Below are positions 6,273-14,995 of a stretch of 48,330 bases of DNA, piece by piece. Within the stretch, counting starts at the first letter, position 1; each line of letters begins with the position of its first letter. The translations under genes and the position numbers were made by a program. Below the pieces are notes generated by a model that searched no databases, was not told the origin of the DNA, and saw only the letters and a program-made list of their open reading frames with translations. This DNA is from JACPHD01 sp964431805 (GTDB lineage: Bacteria > Patescibacteriota > Patescibacteriia > Patescibacteriales > GWC2-42-12), in the NCBI GenBank assembly GCA_964431805.1, contig CAYSKV010000009.1, positions 1-48,330 of the forward strand. Reading direction: 5' to 3'.

Positions 6273-8504
6273 TTGTCCAGATTGTCCTAGGACGCCGAAT
6301 CTGCCGTTAAACATTAAACATTCCGGGAGATGAGGATTAGCTCGGCACATTTTCTGTTGTAATAGACTTAAGGGGTTTAAATTTGATTCTTCCTCTTGAT
6401 TAGGAGTATTAGATCCGCTGGAACTGCCGGACTCGCTAGCGCAGGATTTTGAACCGGCTGATTGCTGTTCGTAGGTTAAATTACAGAAACTCGGAGCTTG
6501 GCTTAAAATGCTGCGATGTTGCATGCCGTTGACGCAGGTGCTCCAATCGCTATAGACTACATCGGTGCAAGGATAAATAGCTACGCTGCCGCCGCCTTGT
6601 TGATTGACGTTTATAGTTCTGGTGGCGGTTCCGGTATTACCCATAGCATCAGAAACTGTATAAGTTACTGCATATGATCCGGCTGTGCCTGTGTCTACTG
6701 GGTCAGAAATTTCAATATCTTCGGTCAAATCACCATCAAAATTATCTAAAGCGGTCGCGCCCGGTTCGTTATATGCTTCACCAACTTTTAAATTCATCGG
6801 GTTATCGCCGTTTAAGGTTATAACCGGAGCGGTGCAATCATTATTATCATTTTGACATTGATCGCAAACATCGCCGATGCCGTCATGATCTGTATCCGCT
6901 TGATTAGCATTGGCTGTTTCTGAACAATTATCAACATCCACACAAACACCATCATCATCTTGATCATCGCAAAAAATTGTAACATCTACTTTAGTAGTAG
7001 TGGCTTGAGCGCCTAACGAAGAATCATACACTGTAAAAAATTCATAAGTTTGTCCTTGTCTGCCGGTCGGCATTACTGACCAGGATTGTTCGCAAGAAGC
7101 TCCAGTCTGCATATTAGCAAGACATTCAGCATCAGTGCTAGTCTGAGGATTTTGCGAAGTTGTATAAAAAGGATTGCCGGAATTCATTGGAATTACACCT
7201 TTACCTCCGCTCGCGACCCACCTTATAACATTAAGAAAATATTTTTGAGAATCCTCATTAACGGTATAATCGGCTGAACCGGCTGAATAAGTTCTGCCTG
7301 AACCAAAAATATTAACAATAGGATTTTGGGAATTTCTTTCGTTGTATCCTATTTTAATACCAGTCCCAATATGAGAATCATTTATATCGCATTCATAAAG
7401 ACCGCTATTACTGCTACCAACACTACCAGATATTCCATCCCAAATAGGATGATCAGTATATTTATTTATAATACCGCTATATGCACAATCTCCCCACGCC
7501 TCCATACCGGCTAAATCGCTATTATAACCGAATAAATCATATATACTCGGCCAAATTGGATTACTCGTTCCTGCTTCATAATTATCGCCATTACTTTCTA
7601 ATATAAGGCCGCCGCCATGCTCAACCCAATTTCTTAAATCAGTTGTATTAACATATCCTGTCTCTCGAGATCGCCCCAAATATAAAACATTATAATTAGC
7701 AAGTACACTAGCATCAACAACATTGGAATTACACCAATAAGTATAATCAATGCCATTATCGGATAAATATTGATAAGGCAATTTTCCATATTCCCCCACA
7801 CAATATTCGCCGTTAGGTCCTACTGAATTTGGGTTATATATTAAAACTCTAACAGACTCGGGGTCTAAAGTTGCCGTAATATCTCCGCAGGCTCCATTGT
7901 TACAAGTTACTTTTGAGGTAAAAGTAAATGGAGTGTTTTGATAAACGGTTAAAGGTTCAACCGGATTTACTAATTCACCTAACAATTCTCCGGTATCGCA
8001 AACATCGCCAACGCCGTCAGAATCCGCATCAGCTTGATCAGAATTAGATACTGTCGGACAATTATCTGAATCATCGGGTATACCGTCGCTATCAGTATCA
8101 ACCGGTCCGCCGCCGCCACCTTCTTCGCAAACATCTCCCACACCATCAGCATCAGAATCGGCTTGATCAGTATTAGCCATGGCTGGGCAATTATCGCAAG
8201 CATCACCAATTTTATCCCCATCTGCATCTGCTTGATCTGCGTTAGCTGTAGCAACGCAATTATCGCAAACATCGCCAACCTCATCTCCGTCTGCGTCAGC
8301 CTGATCAGAATTAGAAATGTAAACACAATTATCCATAGAATCGTCAACCTCATCTCCGTCTGAATCTGATATTCCGGCGAAAGTAAAATTAACGGCTAAA
8401 AAACTACTGGCCACAATCATGTTAACCATAACAAGAATTGTAACCGCTAGAACGCTAAAATCGCGCATTTTTGAAAATAAATTTTTAGATTTTTTAATTT
8501 TCAT
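5898..8504 (-). CDS. Secreted surface protein: Ca-binding repeats, GATase-like domain, Ig-like, TSP1-like, C-terminal repeats
   Basis: 868 aa. A signal-anchor segment (about residues 15-43) is followed by five or more thrombospondin type 3-like repeats (SDGDEVDDSMDNC, ADADGDEVGDVCDNC and kin). The domain from about 215 (VRVLIYNPN... YNVLYLGRS... GGGLILESNG) resembles the class I glutamine amidotransferase-like/ThuA fold; no catalytic Cys motif is evident, so enzyme activity is doubtful. Another Ca-binding repeat, a DUF5011-type Ig-like domain (ITLNGDNPMNLKVGEAY) and a Cys-rich TSP1-like module (YSDWSTCVNGMQHRSI) follow. The last 124 residues are two copies of the 63-aa repeat shared with the next two proteins. 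It starts 21 nt after the upstream surface gene, so they are probably co-transcribed. Likely role: cell-surface structure or adhesion. Confidence 0.85.
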   Translation of the reverse strand: MKIKKSKNLFSKMRDFSVLAVTILVMVNMIVASSFLAVNFTFAGISDSDGDEVDDSMDNCVYISNSDQADADGDEVGDVCDNCVATANADQADADGDKIGDACDNCPAMANTDQADSDADGVGDVCEEGGGGGPVDTDSDGIPDDSDNCPTVSNSDQADADSDGVGDVCDTGELLGELVNPVEPLTVYQNTPFTFTSKVTCNNGACGDITATLDPESVRVLIYNPNSVGPNGEYCVGEYGKLPYQYLSDNGIDYTYWCNSNVVDASVLANYNVLYLGRSRETGYVNTTDLRNWVEHGGGLILESNGDNYEAGTSNPIWPSIYDLFGYNSDLAGMEAWGDCAYSGIINKYTDHPIWDGISGSVGSSNSGLYECDINDSHIGTGIKIGYNERNSQNPIVNIFGSGRTYSAGSADYTVNEDSQKYFLNVIRWVASGGKGVIPMNSGNPFYTTSQNPQTSTDAECLANMQTGASCEQSWSVMPTGRQGQTYEFFTVYDSSLGAQATTTKVDVTIFCDDQDDDGVCVDVDNCSETANANQADTDHDGIGDVCDQCQNDNNDCTAPVITLNGDNPMNLKVGEAYNEPGATALDNFDGDLTEDIEISDPVDTGTAGSYAVTYTVSDAMGNTGTATRTINVNQQGGGSVAIYPCTDVVYSDWSTCVNGMQHRSILSQAPSFCNLTYEQQSAGSKSCASESGSSSGSNTPNQEEESNLNPLSLLQQKMCRANPHLPECLMFNGRFGVLGQSGQVLGVKFYPDGSLLRSTETKKIYYIIEGKKKHIKTFIELWKYRGIERIDVSEEVLAQYPDYTGDILGVKFYPDNSLLRSILTKKIYYIMNAEKNYIATLAELWKYRGLSIIDVLEEVLAQYPDAK

Positions 8505-8525
8505 AGTTTTATAATTAAATTTTAA

Positions 8526-9095
8526 TTATTTCGCGTTAGGATATTGAGCTAAAACTTCTTCGCCAACTTCTATAATATTGGTCATAAGTAAATTCCCGTA
8601 ATTCCAACTTTGACCTGAAGTTATAAACTTCTTTTCTCCATTAATAATATAATATATCTTTTTAGTAACCGCGCTTCTTAAGAGCGAACCATCAGGATAA
8701 GTTTTAGCGCCTAAAACTTCGCCGGCTACGTCCGGATATTGAGCTAATACTTCCTCACTGACATTTATTATTTTTAAATTTTTGTACTGCCAAAGTTGAA
8801 CTAAAGTTCTAATATGTTTTTTCTGACCATCGGTAATATAATATATCTTTTTAGTTATTAAACTTCGTAAAAGCGAACCGTTGGGGTAAGTTTTAGCGCC
8901 TAAAACTTCGCCAGTATAATCAGGATATTGAGCTAAAATCTCTTCAGAAACATCTATTCTTTTAGCTAATCTATATTGCCAAAGTTCAGCTAAATTTCTT
9001 ACTAATTTTTTCTGGCCGTTTATAATATAATATATCTTTTTAGTTACTAGGCTTCTTAATAATGAGCCATTAGCATACGCTTTAACGCCTAAAAC
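8526..9095 (-). repeat. Three encoded copies of the 63-aa C-terminal repeat
   Basis: Three head-to-tail copies with a period of 63 residues. The third is the most diverged in its middle (SGQSWNYGNLLMTN) but keeps SLLRS, KKIYYI and EEVLAQYP. Confidence 0.9.
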
Positions 9096-10025
9096 TTCGC
9101 CTTCCGTAGAAGTAGCTATCTCGGAAGTGCTGGTTGAGCTGGATGTTTCTTGATTAGTTATTTCCGGCGTGCTGGTTGCGGTTGATGATTCACAACTTCT
9201 TGATTTCCCGGCTAACTGGCTCAAAGTTAAATCGCATAAGCTCGGGGATTGACTTGTAATATCGCGCGATTCTATACCATTAATACATTCTCCCCAATCG
9301 CCGTAAACTACATCGGTGCATGAATTAAATGTTGTACTAAAACCGCTGCTGCTATTTTCACTTACAGCCGGAGCAACATAATTAACCGTAACATTAAAAC
9401 TGCCTTCAGATATCATCCCTTCCGCATCAGTCGCAGAACAATTAACCTTGGTCGCGCCGACGGCGAAAGTTGAACCAGAAACCGGATCGCAAGTTACTGC
9501 TGGTTTTTTTGGATTAGCGTCAGTCGCAGTCGCCGCATAATTTACTATAGCGCCGTCTAAACTATTAGTTGTAACGTTCATATCCGATGGTAAGTGAAGA
9601 ACCGGCGGATTATTGTTTACGATAATAGTAATATAAGATGATAAAGAAAAATTTCCGTTTCCGTTAAAAGCTTTAGCAAGTATATAATAAGTTCCGTCAT
9701 TGACAGAAGTTGTATCCCAACTTGTTGAGTAAGGAGAAGTTATATCTTCGTCAATTTTTACAGAAGGGAGCGCTACGATATCTGATTGCCAAAATTCAAC
9801 TCGATTAATTCCAGAATCTTCATCGGTCGCATCCGCGCTTATGGTAATTGTACCATTTACGGAGATGCCATCAGACGGAGATGTAATAGAAACTGAAGGC
9901 GGAGTAAAATCAAAAATAACTAATGCTAAAGCATTTTTAGTAAACATAAAAAAACCGCCTATTAAAATAGCGGCGCACATAAAAATCGCTTTTTTAAAAG
10001 TTATTTTTAATATTTTATTTTTCAT
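8526..10025 (-). CDS. Secreted surface protein: Ig-like, HYR-like, TSP1-like, three C-terminal repeats
   Basis: 499 aa. Residues 1-35 are a signal peptide; its core FMCAAILIGGFF nearly matches that of the 1059-aa neighbour. An Ig-like domain (about 42-138, VSITSPSDGISVNGTITIS) is followed by a HYR-like domain (about 140-215, with FAVGATKVNCSATD). A TSP1-like Cys module follows (CTDVVYGDWGECINGIESRD ... SRSC), then a Ser/Thr-rich linker, then three copies of the 63-aa repeat ending PNAK. A TTGACA promoter lies directly upstream and the next surface gene follows after 21 nt, suggesting a two-gene operon. No sortase motif or C-terminal membrane helix is present, so attachment may rest on the C-terminal repeats (inference). 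Confidence 0.85.
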   Translation of the reverse strand: MKNKILKITFKKAIFMCAAILIGGFFMFTKNALALVIFDFTPPSVSITSPSDGISVNGTITISADATDEDSGINRVEFWQSDIVALPSVKIDEDITSPYSTSWDTTSVNDGTYYILAKAFNGNGNFSLSSYITIIVNNNPPVLHLPSDMNVTTNSLDGAIVNYAATATDANPKKPAVTCDPVSGSTFAVGATKVNCSATDAEGMISEGSFNVTVNYVAPAVSENSSSGFSTTFNSCTDVVYGDWGECINGIESRDITSQSPSLCDLTLSQLAGKSRSCESSTATSTPEITNQETSSSTSTSEIATSTEGEVLGVKAYANGSLLRSLVTKKIYYIINGQKKLVRNLAELWQYRLAKRIDVSEEILAQYPDYTGEVLGAKTYPNGSLLRSLITKKIYYITDGQKKHIRTLVQLWQYKNLKIINVSEEVLAQYPDVAGEVLGAKTYPDGSLLRSAVTKKIYYIINGEKKFITSGQSWNYGNLLMTNIIEVGEEVLAQYPNAK

Positions 10026-10061
10026 ACATTTTTTATATTAAATAGAAATAATTATTATTTA

Positions 10062-10090
10062 TTTTTAACATAACAAAATTGATTTGTCAA
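10062..10090 (-). promoter_or_regulatory. Promoter of the 8526-10025 surface gene
   Basis: On the minus strand a perfect -35 TTGACA (10085-10090) is followed after 17 nt by TAAAAA (10062-10067), preceded by TGT as in an extended -10. Transcription would start about 30 nt before the ATG. Confidence 0.6.
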
Positions 10091-10117
10091 GATATCTATT
10101 AATTATGGCTAAAATTA

Positions 10118-10152
10118 AAAGACCCTGTCTTTAATTAAAGGCAGGGTCTTTA
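10118..10152. terminator. Terminator between two surface genes
   Basis: Arms AAAGACCCTG and CAGGGTCTTT enclose the self-complementary CTTTAATTAAAG, giving a long stem. On the minus strand it ends in TCTTTTAATTTT, directly after the 1059-aa surface gene. Confidence 0.85.
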
Positions 10153-10167
10153 TTATCTTAACAAAAA

Positions 10168-10542
10168 TTATTTCGCATCCGGGTACTGAGCTAAAATTTC
10201 TTCTGCTACATTAATAATCGGGATACCTCTATATTTCCAAAGTTCAACTAAATTCTTTATATATAACTTTTCCGCATTCATAATGTAGTAAATCTTTCTG
10301 GTTAAGATGCTTCTTAAAAGCGACCCATCCGGATAAACTTTAACGCCTAAGACATCGCCGATATAATCAGGATATTGAGCTAAAACATCATCGCCAACAT
10401 TAATAATAGGAATACCTCTATATTGCCAGAGTTCAATGAAATTTCTTATATATTTCTTTTTACCATCAATAATATAATATATTCTGTGGGTTGTTAAACT
10501 TCTTAATAATGAACCGTCTGGATAAAACTTAACGCCTAAGAC
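10168..10542 (-). repeat. Two encoded copies of the 63-aa C-terminal repeat
   Basis: Both copies carry VLGVK.YPDGSLLRS, a [KR]IYYI core and EL[WQ/WK]YRGIPIINV. They are closer to the repeats at 5898-6272 than to those at 8526-9095, suggesting duplication or conversion between the outer two genes. Confidence 0.88.
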
Positions 10543-13347
10543 TGCTCCACCGCAAGATCTAGCAGCGGCGTTTTGCTGAGCTAAAGTTAAATTACAAAGC
10601 GCAGGCAACTGAGTTAAGATGTTGCGATATTGCATGCCGTTATTGCAGGTTCCCCAATCGCTATAAGTTACTTCGGTACAAGGATGAACTGTAACGCTGC
10701 CGCCGTTCATAAAAGCACCGCCCAATAAACTGCCTGAAGTTCCGTTAACATTAACAGTCCTAGTCGAAGTGGCAGTATTTAAAGCCGCATCAGTCACAGA
10801 ATAATTAACAGTATAAGTTCCGGCCGTTCCTGTATCAACCGTCCCGGAAATTTCAATAGCTTCAGTTAAGTTGCCATCCAAAATATCAGAAGCGGTAGCG
10901 CCTGGTTCGCTGTAAGATTCGCCAACATTTAAATTCATCGGGTTATCGCCGTTTAAAGTTAAAACTGGTAAAATTCTATCAACAATCGGGCCGGCAATTA
11001 TTTCTGATAAGAAATTATAATATAAATCAACTATAGTGTTATCTATATTCGCTCTAAAATCAACCGGTAGAATTTCATAAGTCGGTTCATCGCCAACTTC
11101 GAAAGGTTCGGCTAAAGTTAAAATTACGACTTTGTCAGCGTAAGAAATTCCGGTTATTTCAATTGGATGGCTGCCACGATCGCATCTTAAAATATACTCT
11201 GGTGTTAAATCTTCGACTAATAAGGCAGTAGCCAATTCAAAACCGCCGCGATAAACGCAGAAATCTTCTATTTTTGGACTATGTCCATCTTCTTCTCCTT
11301 CATTATTCATTAATTCTTCATCAAAAGTAATTTCAACGGTTGTTGGAGTAGTAGCAATAACCGGAGCGACAACGCCTGGCGCTTGTCTATCTATATTAGC
11401 GACAATCGCAGTTGTTGAGCCAGTATTTCCTGAACCATCAACAAATTCAAAAGTAAAATCTCCGTTGCTAGTAAATGTATAACTATCTGAACCGCCGTTA
11501 TTAGTAACTGTAACCGGTTCGCTCGGAACTAAAGTGGCAACAACATCATCTGTAGTGGTAGCGGTTTCTGAATATGAAATAGTGGCCGTCGGAGAAACGG
11601 TATCAACAACATTTACAACTCTAATCGCCTGATCGGCTGTTGATGTACCTGTATTGTCGCCGATATCAGCTCCAGTAACATCATAAGTCACAGTATAATT
11701 TCCAACTACATTGGAATCAACTGGATTGTTAGTAATAATATCTTCAGTAATATCAGAACCATCTCTGTCTACAGCGGTCGCGCCTTCATCAGTATAAGTT
11801 GAACCTCTCTCAACGGTTACTGGGCTTGGACCGGTTCTATAAATAATTGGTTTATTTTTCTCTACAACATAAACAGCTCTATAAGTAATTGACGAAGTAT
11901 TACCACTATAATCAACGGCCGTATAAGTTATACTGTAAAGCCCTAACTCTCCATTTTTAGTTCCATTGTCTAAATCTTCTTTTCCTTCAACGGTTACAGA
12001 TTCAGTACCAGTTAAATCACCGTCAACTAAATCTATAGCTGAATAATCTGGTTCAGAAATATAATCGTGATAATGCTCATTTATATAGAGGTCAAAAGGG
12101 TTATTCCCAAATAAAGTAATAGCTGGAGGTGTTGTATCAACAATAGTAACACTAGAAGTAGCAGTTGAAACATTGCCAGCATCATCAGTTGCAGTCCAGG
12201 TGACTTCCCAAGTTCCTAAAGCAAAATCTTTCGGAGAATAATCAATGGCTACATCAGTATCAATATTATCAGTAGCCGTGGCCGGAGTTAAAGTTGGGGT
12301 AGTCATTGGTCCGGTCGCTTCAAATTCTTGATTAGCTGGAGCTGTAATTACCGGAGCGGTATTATCAACTACAACGTTAACTGAAGTTGAAGTTGCATGA
12401 TTTCCGGCATTATCATAAGTATCAACCCAAACACTATGATCTCCATCAGCGACATCGGTCGTATTCCAAAAAGCAGAATATGGAGCAGTAGTATCAGTTC
12501 CGATTATTGTCGGATCTGAAGCGCGATGAAAAATAACGCTATTAACTCCTGATTCTGAATCAGAAGCATCGGCAGTTACTTCAATAGTTCCTTTTAAAAT
12601 AGCTCCTTCGGTCGGATATGTTACTGAAGATGTTGGAGCAGTAGTATCAAGAGTATAATAAACTGTCATTCTTACATGATCTATGCTCGCGATTACATCG
12701 CCACATCCACTTCCATTTTTTTCTACTCTAATAGCAACTCCAAAATCAGTATCATTAATATAATCTCTGGTTAAAGTTTCTCCCCATGAATCGCTTGAGC
12801 TACCATAACTTTCATAAGCATCACTTTTTGTATAATTTGATCCCGGAGCTTTGTTAGTGCTAGTTATAGAACCGCTAGCGTTGATCAGTTTGACTTCTTC
12901 GGTTCTAACTGGAGAATAATGACTACCTCCCCAACAAGTATCACCAGAGTCATGATTAGCTTTTCTTTCAATTTCAACGACTATACCATTTATAGTAGCG
13001 CTAGTAGGAATAGCAAAACCAAAATTTGCGGCTTTTATATATTCTGACGTTTCATAATTATCTAATGATACTGTAGCGTATTGGTTGTCAGAAACTTTTA
13101 CATTATCGCGAGAATAAGTATAATAACCATCATAACATCCTCCCCACGGGAAAGACGCGGTGCAATGCCAAATCCTATCCCAATTAACATCCGAGGTATT
13201 TGTTTCGGATATACCATACGGATTTAAAGGACCTACGCTAGCAGCCGAAACTGTTCCGGCAATTAAAAAACCGCCTAAAATAAGAGCGGCGCACATAAAA
13301 AATACTTTGCTTTTTAGCATTTGATTTTTTAATGTTAAGATTTTCAT
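10168..13347 (-). CDS. Large secreted surface protein with Ig/HYR/DUF5011 domains, TSP1-like module and C-terminal repeats
   Basis: 1059 aa. A signal peptide (about 1-36, FFMCAALILGGFLIAGTVSAA) precedes a roughly 200-residue beta-rich N-terminal domain with several Cys. Then come an Ig-like domain (SSVTYPTEGAILKGTIEV), a HYR-like domain (APVITAPANQEFEATG), at least two DUF5011-type domains (with GLYSITYTAVD and GNYTVTYDV), a further Ig-like stretch (SPTATISYSE), another DUF5011 unit almost identical to that of the 868-aa protein, a TSP1-like module (YSDWGTCNNGMQYRN), and two C-terminal 63-aa repeats ending PDAK. No catalytic motif is seen; it is probably a structural or adhesive surface protein. 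Its own promoter and terminator make it a single-gene unit. Confidence 0.85.
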   Translation of the reverse strand: MKILTLKNQMLKSKVFFMCAALILGGFLIAGTVSAASVGPLNPYGISETNTSDVNWDRIWHCTASFPWGGCYDGYYTYSRDNVKVSDNQYATVSLDNYETSEYIKAANFGFAIPTSATINGIVVEIERKANHDSGDTCWGGSHYSPVRTEEVKLINASGSITSTNKAPGSNYTKSDAYESYGSSSDSWGETLTRDYINDTDFGVAIRVEKNGSGCGDVIASIDHVRMTVYYTLDTTAPTSSVTYPTEGAILKGTIEVTADASDSESGVNSVIFHRASDPTIIGTDTTAPYSAFWNTTDVADGDHSVWVDTYDNAGNHATSTSVNVVVDNTAPVITAPANQEFEATGPMTTPTLTPATATDNIDTDVAIDYSPKDFALGTWEVTWTATDDAGNVSTATSSVTIVDTTPPAITLFGNNPFDLYINEHYHDYISEPDYSAIDLVDGDLTGTESVTVEGKEDLDNGTKNGELGLYSITYTAVDYSGNTSSITYRAVYVVEKNKPIIYRTGPSPVTVERGSTYTDEGATAVDRDGSDITEDIITNNPVDSNVVGNYTVTYDVTGADIGDNTGTSTADQAIRVVNVVDTVSPTATISYSETATTTDDVVATLVPSEPVTVTNNGGSDSYTFTSNGDFTFEFVDGSGNTGSTTAIVANIDRQAPGVVAPVIATTPTTVEITFDEELMNNEGEEDGHSPKIEDFCVYRGGFELATALLVEDLTPEYILRCDRGSHPIEITGISYADKVVILTLAEPFEVGDEPTYEILPVDFRANIDNTIVDLYYNFLSEIIAGPIVDRILPVLTLNGDNPMNLNVGESYSEPGATASDILDGNLTEAIEISGTVDTGTAGTYTVNYSVTDAALNTATSTRTVNVNGTSGSLLGGAFMNGGSVTVHPCTEVTYSDWGTCNNGMQYRNILTQLPALCNLTLAQQNAAARSCGGAVLGVKFYPDGSLLRSLTTHRIYYIIDGKKKYIRNFIELWQYRGIPIINVGDDVLAQYPDYIGDVLGVKVYPDGSLLRSILTRKIYYIMNAEKLYIKNLVELWKYRGIPIINVAEEILAQYPDAK

Positions 13348-13364
13348 AATTTTCTAAGTTATGC

Positions 13365-13397
13365 GTTATTTCGGCATAAAAGCCGAATAAGAAATAA
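13365..13397 (-). promoter_or_regulatory. Leader hairpin of the 1059-aa surface gene
   Basis: TTCGGC (13370-13375) pairs with GCCGAA (13382-13387), extended by GTTATTTC/GAAATAAC after a small bulge. It lies in the 5' untranslated region, about 20 nt before the start codon, and could affect mRNA stability or translation. Confidence 0.5.
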
Positions 13398-13466
13398 CTT
13401 TATTAGTAAATATTATATATAAATTTTTAAATAATTTTTGCTAATATGCGTAATAATGACTATATA

Positions 13467-13494
13467 TTCTTAGCACAATTACGGTTTTTGTCAA
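13467..13494 (-). promoter_or_regulatory. Promoter of the 1059-aa surface gene, -35 inside a palindrome
   Basis: Minus strand -35 TTGACA (13489-13494), 16-nt spacer, then TGC-TAAGAA (extended, weak -10 at 13467-13472). The -35 sits inside the perfect 14-bp palindrome TGTCAATATTGACA (13489-13502), a possible operator. The leader is about 110 nt. Confidence 0.5.
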
Positions 13495-13508
13495 TATTGA
13501 CAGGAACT

Positions 13509-13535
13509 AAAAAAATCATTATATAAAAATAATGA
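13509..13535 (-). terminator. Terminator of the CAP-domain gene
   Basis: Arms TCATTAT (13516-13522) and ATAATGA (13529-13535) with a 6-nt loop, followed on the minus strand by a run of seven T. Confidence 0.8.
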
Positions 13536-13550
13536 CTTTTTTAAATATTT

Positions 13551-14918
13551 TTAGAATAATATAAATAAAATTAACAAACAAATTAACCCGGCGCCCGAAG
13601 CGATTAAATGCGGATGCTGTCTTCTGATTTCTATAAAAATGTTAAGCAGTAATGAAATAATCGCTAGAAATAAAATTACTTTAAAATAAATTGCACTGAT
13701 ATTAAAAATTAATTCTAAACTTTTAGTCGGATGATTCTTTAAGAAAAAATATTGTTCTAACGGTGTAATTTGTCGCGGCTGGATATTTTCCTGATTAATA
13801 TCGGAAACAACCGTTTGGCCTGAAGTACTAACGACGGTTATGGCTGCTGGCGAAAGCGGCGCTGAAGTTTTAGAAACAGTCGAGACAACCGCCTCCCCGC
13901 TCCACTTATTCGGTTCACTTTCATCTTTTTGTAAAACTATTTTTGTATCGCCTACGGTCGCTTGGGCTTTTTTAGTTTCCGGAGCTAAATAGGCTTCAAC
14001 TTTTACTGCTTGTTCATTTTTAACCGGAGTCGTTACAGCGACGACTTTAGTTTTTTCCTGATCTATAACCGGGCTAGCGGTTGTTTTTTCGGCTAAAACG
14101 TTTTTCTTTTCTGAACTTACCGGCATTGGGATAGAAACGGCTGGTTTAACGGTCGCAACCGGCTCAACTTTTACTTCTTCGGCTTGAGCGGCGAAATATT
14201 GAGCTACTAAATTAGTATCTACGCCTTTAAATTGGCCCTCGGTCATACCGACGCCGATTAAAGTATAATCTTTATCAATAATATTGGCATAATGAGTCGG
14301 ACTCTTTTCCCAAGCGGCCACAACTTCTTCCGCGCCGGCAAACCCCATAGCTAAATTTTCTCCAGCCACAGCGTATTTAAAATTAGCCTGGCTTAACCAA
14401 TAATTAAGCCCTTTATTTTCCGGACTAATATGAGCAAAATATTCTTTTAAAAGCATGTCTTCGGCCTTAGCGAAAGCCACCTGATTCAATTTATGATTTT
14501 CTACTAAAATGCTAAGACTTAAATTTTTTCTAATGTTATTAGTGAGTGCAATAATTTTTCTGCCTTGTTCTAAAGCGATGTCTGGCGAAAGCCAGGCGCT
14601 AAGCGGAAATAACACAACTAAAACAACCATCACCGCTTTAACGGCGATAGCCGAAGCGGCATGAAAAAAGATTCTTCCGGGATGAAGCGATCGCGGTTCA
14701 TAATTATTGCCTTTATGAGGAATAAATAAATCTTTGAGTTTGCCCGAACCGAGCGGATTTCTACCTAAAAATACTTCGTCGCCGTCGCTTACGCCGTCGC
14801 CGTCAGTATCTTGATCGTCCGGATCGGTCCCGTAAATATGAGTTTCTTCCCAATCGCTTAAACCGTCTTGATCGCGATCAGCTGAATGTTTTTCCTGTTT
14901 TTTATTAATTTTTTTCAT
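13551..14918 (-). CDS. CAP (SCP/PR1) domain membrane protein with N-terminal Ca-binding motifs
   Basis: 455 aa. Residues 12-60 carry two EF/TSP3-like Ca-binding motifs (DRDQDGLSDWEE and DTDGDGVSDGDE). A hydrophobic segment at about 88-112 follows. The CAP domain spans about 115-240, with NHKLNQVAFAKAEDML, the conserved HISPENKG, GENLAMGF and THYANIID, all typical of the SCP/PR1 family. A long Ala/Val/Lys/Thr-rich linker (245-390) precedes two C-terminal membrane helices (about 400-430 and 437-455). CAP proteins are usually extracellular and of varied or unknown activity. The acidic Ca-binding part ahead of the first helix is odd, since on simple topology it lies on the opposite side from the CAP domain. 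Confidence 0.85.
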   Translation of the reverse strand: MKKINKKQEKHSADRDQDGLSDWEETHIYGTDPDDQDTDGDGVSDGDEVFLGRNPLGSGKLKDLFIPHKGNNYEPRSLHPGRIFFHAASAIAVKAVMVVLVVLFPLSAWLSPDIALEQGRKIIALTNNIRKNLSLSILVENHKLNQVAFAKAEDMLLKEYFAHISPENKGLNYWLSQANFKYAVAGENLAMGFAGAEEVVAAWEKSPTHYANIIDKDYTLIGVGMTEGQFKGVDTNLVAQYFAAQAEEVKVEPVATVKPAVSIPMPVSSEKKNVLAEKTTASPVIDQEKTKVVAVTTPVKNEQAVKVEAYLAPETKKAQATVGDTKIVLQKDESEPNKWSGEAVVSTVSKTSAPLSPAAITVVSTSGQTVVSDINQENIQPRQITPLEQYFFLKNHPTKSLELIFNISAIYFKVILFLAIISLLLNIFIEIRRQHPHLIASGAGLICLLILFILF

Positions 14919-14947
14919 TTAATTTAGCGAAAAAATTACATTAAAAT

Positions 14948-14976
14948 ACTATAACATAAGTTTAGAAAAAAAGCAA
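14948..14976 (-). promoter_or_regulatory. Promoter of the CAP-domain gene
   Basis: Minus strand TTGCTT (14971-14976), 17-nt spacer, TATAGT (14948-14953), about 30 nt ahead of the ATG. It is divergent from the promoter at 14996-15023. Confidence 0.5.
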
Positions 14977-14995
14977 GTCATTCCAATATTTTAAT

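Noticed and set aside
7979..8353. A 124-aa minus-strand frame rich in Ile, Leu and Met
   Set aside because: It is a shifted reading of the Ca-binding repeats (DxDxDG codons) of the 868-aa surface protein.
10118..10152. Strong palindrome considered as a transposon end
   Set aside because: It has the position and T tail of an intrinsic terminator and no second copy was noticed.
5898..10542. Tandem repeats considered as a possible CRISPR array
   Set aside because: The repeats are protein-level modules with a 63-codon period and diverged DNA, not short identical repeats with unique spacers.
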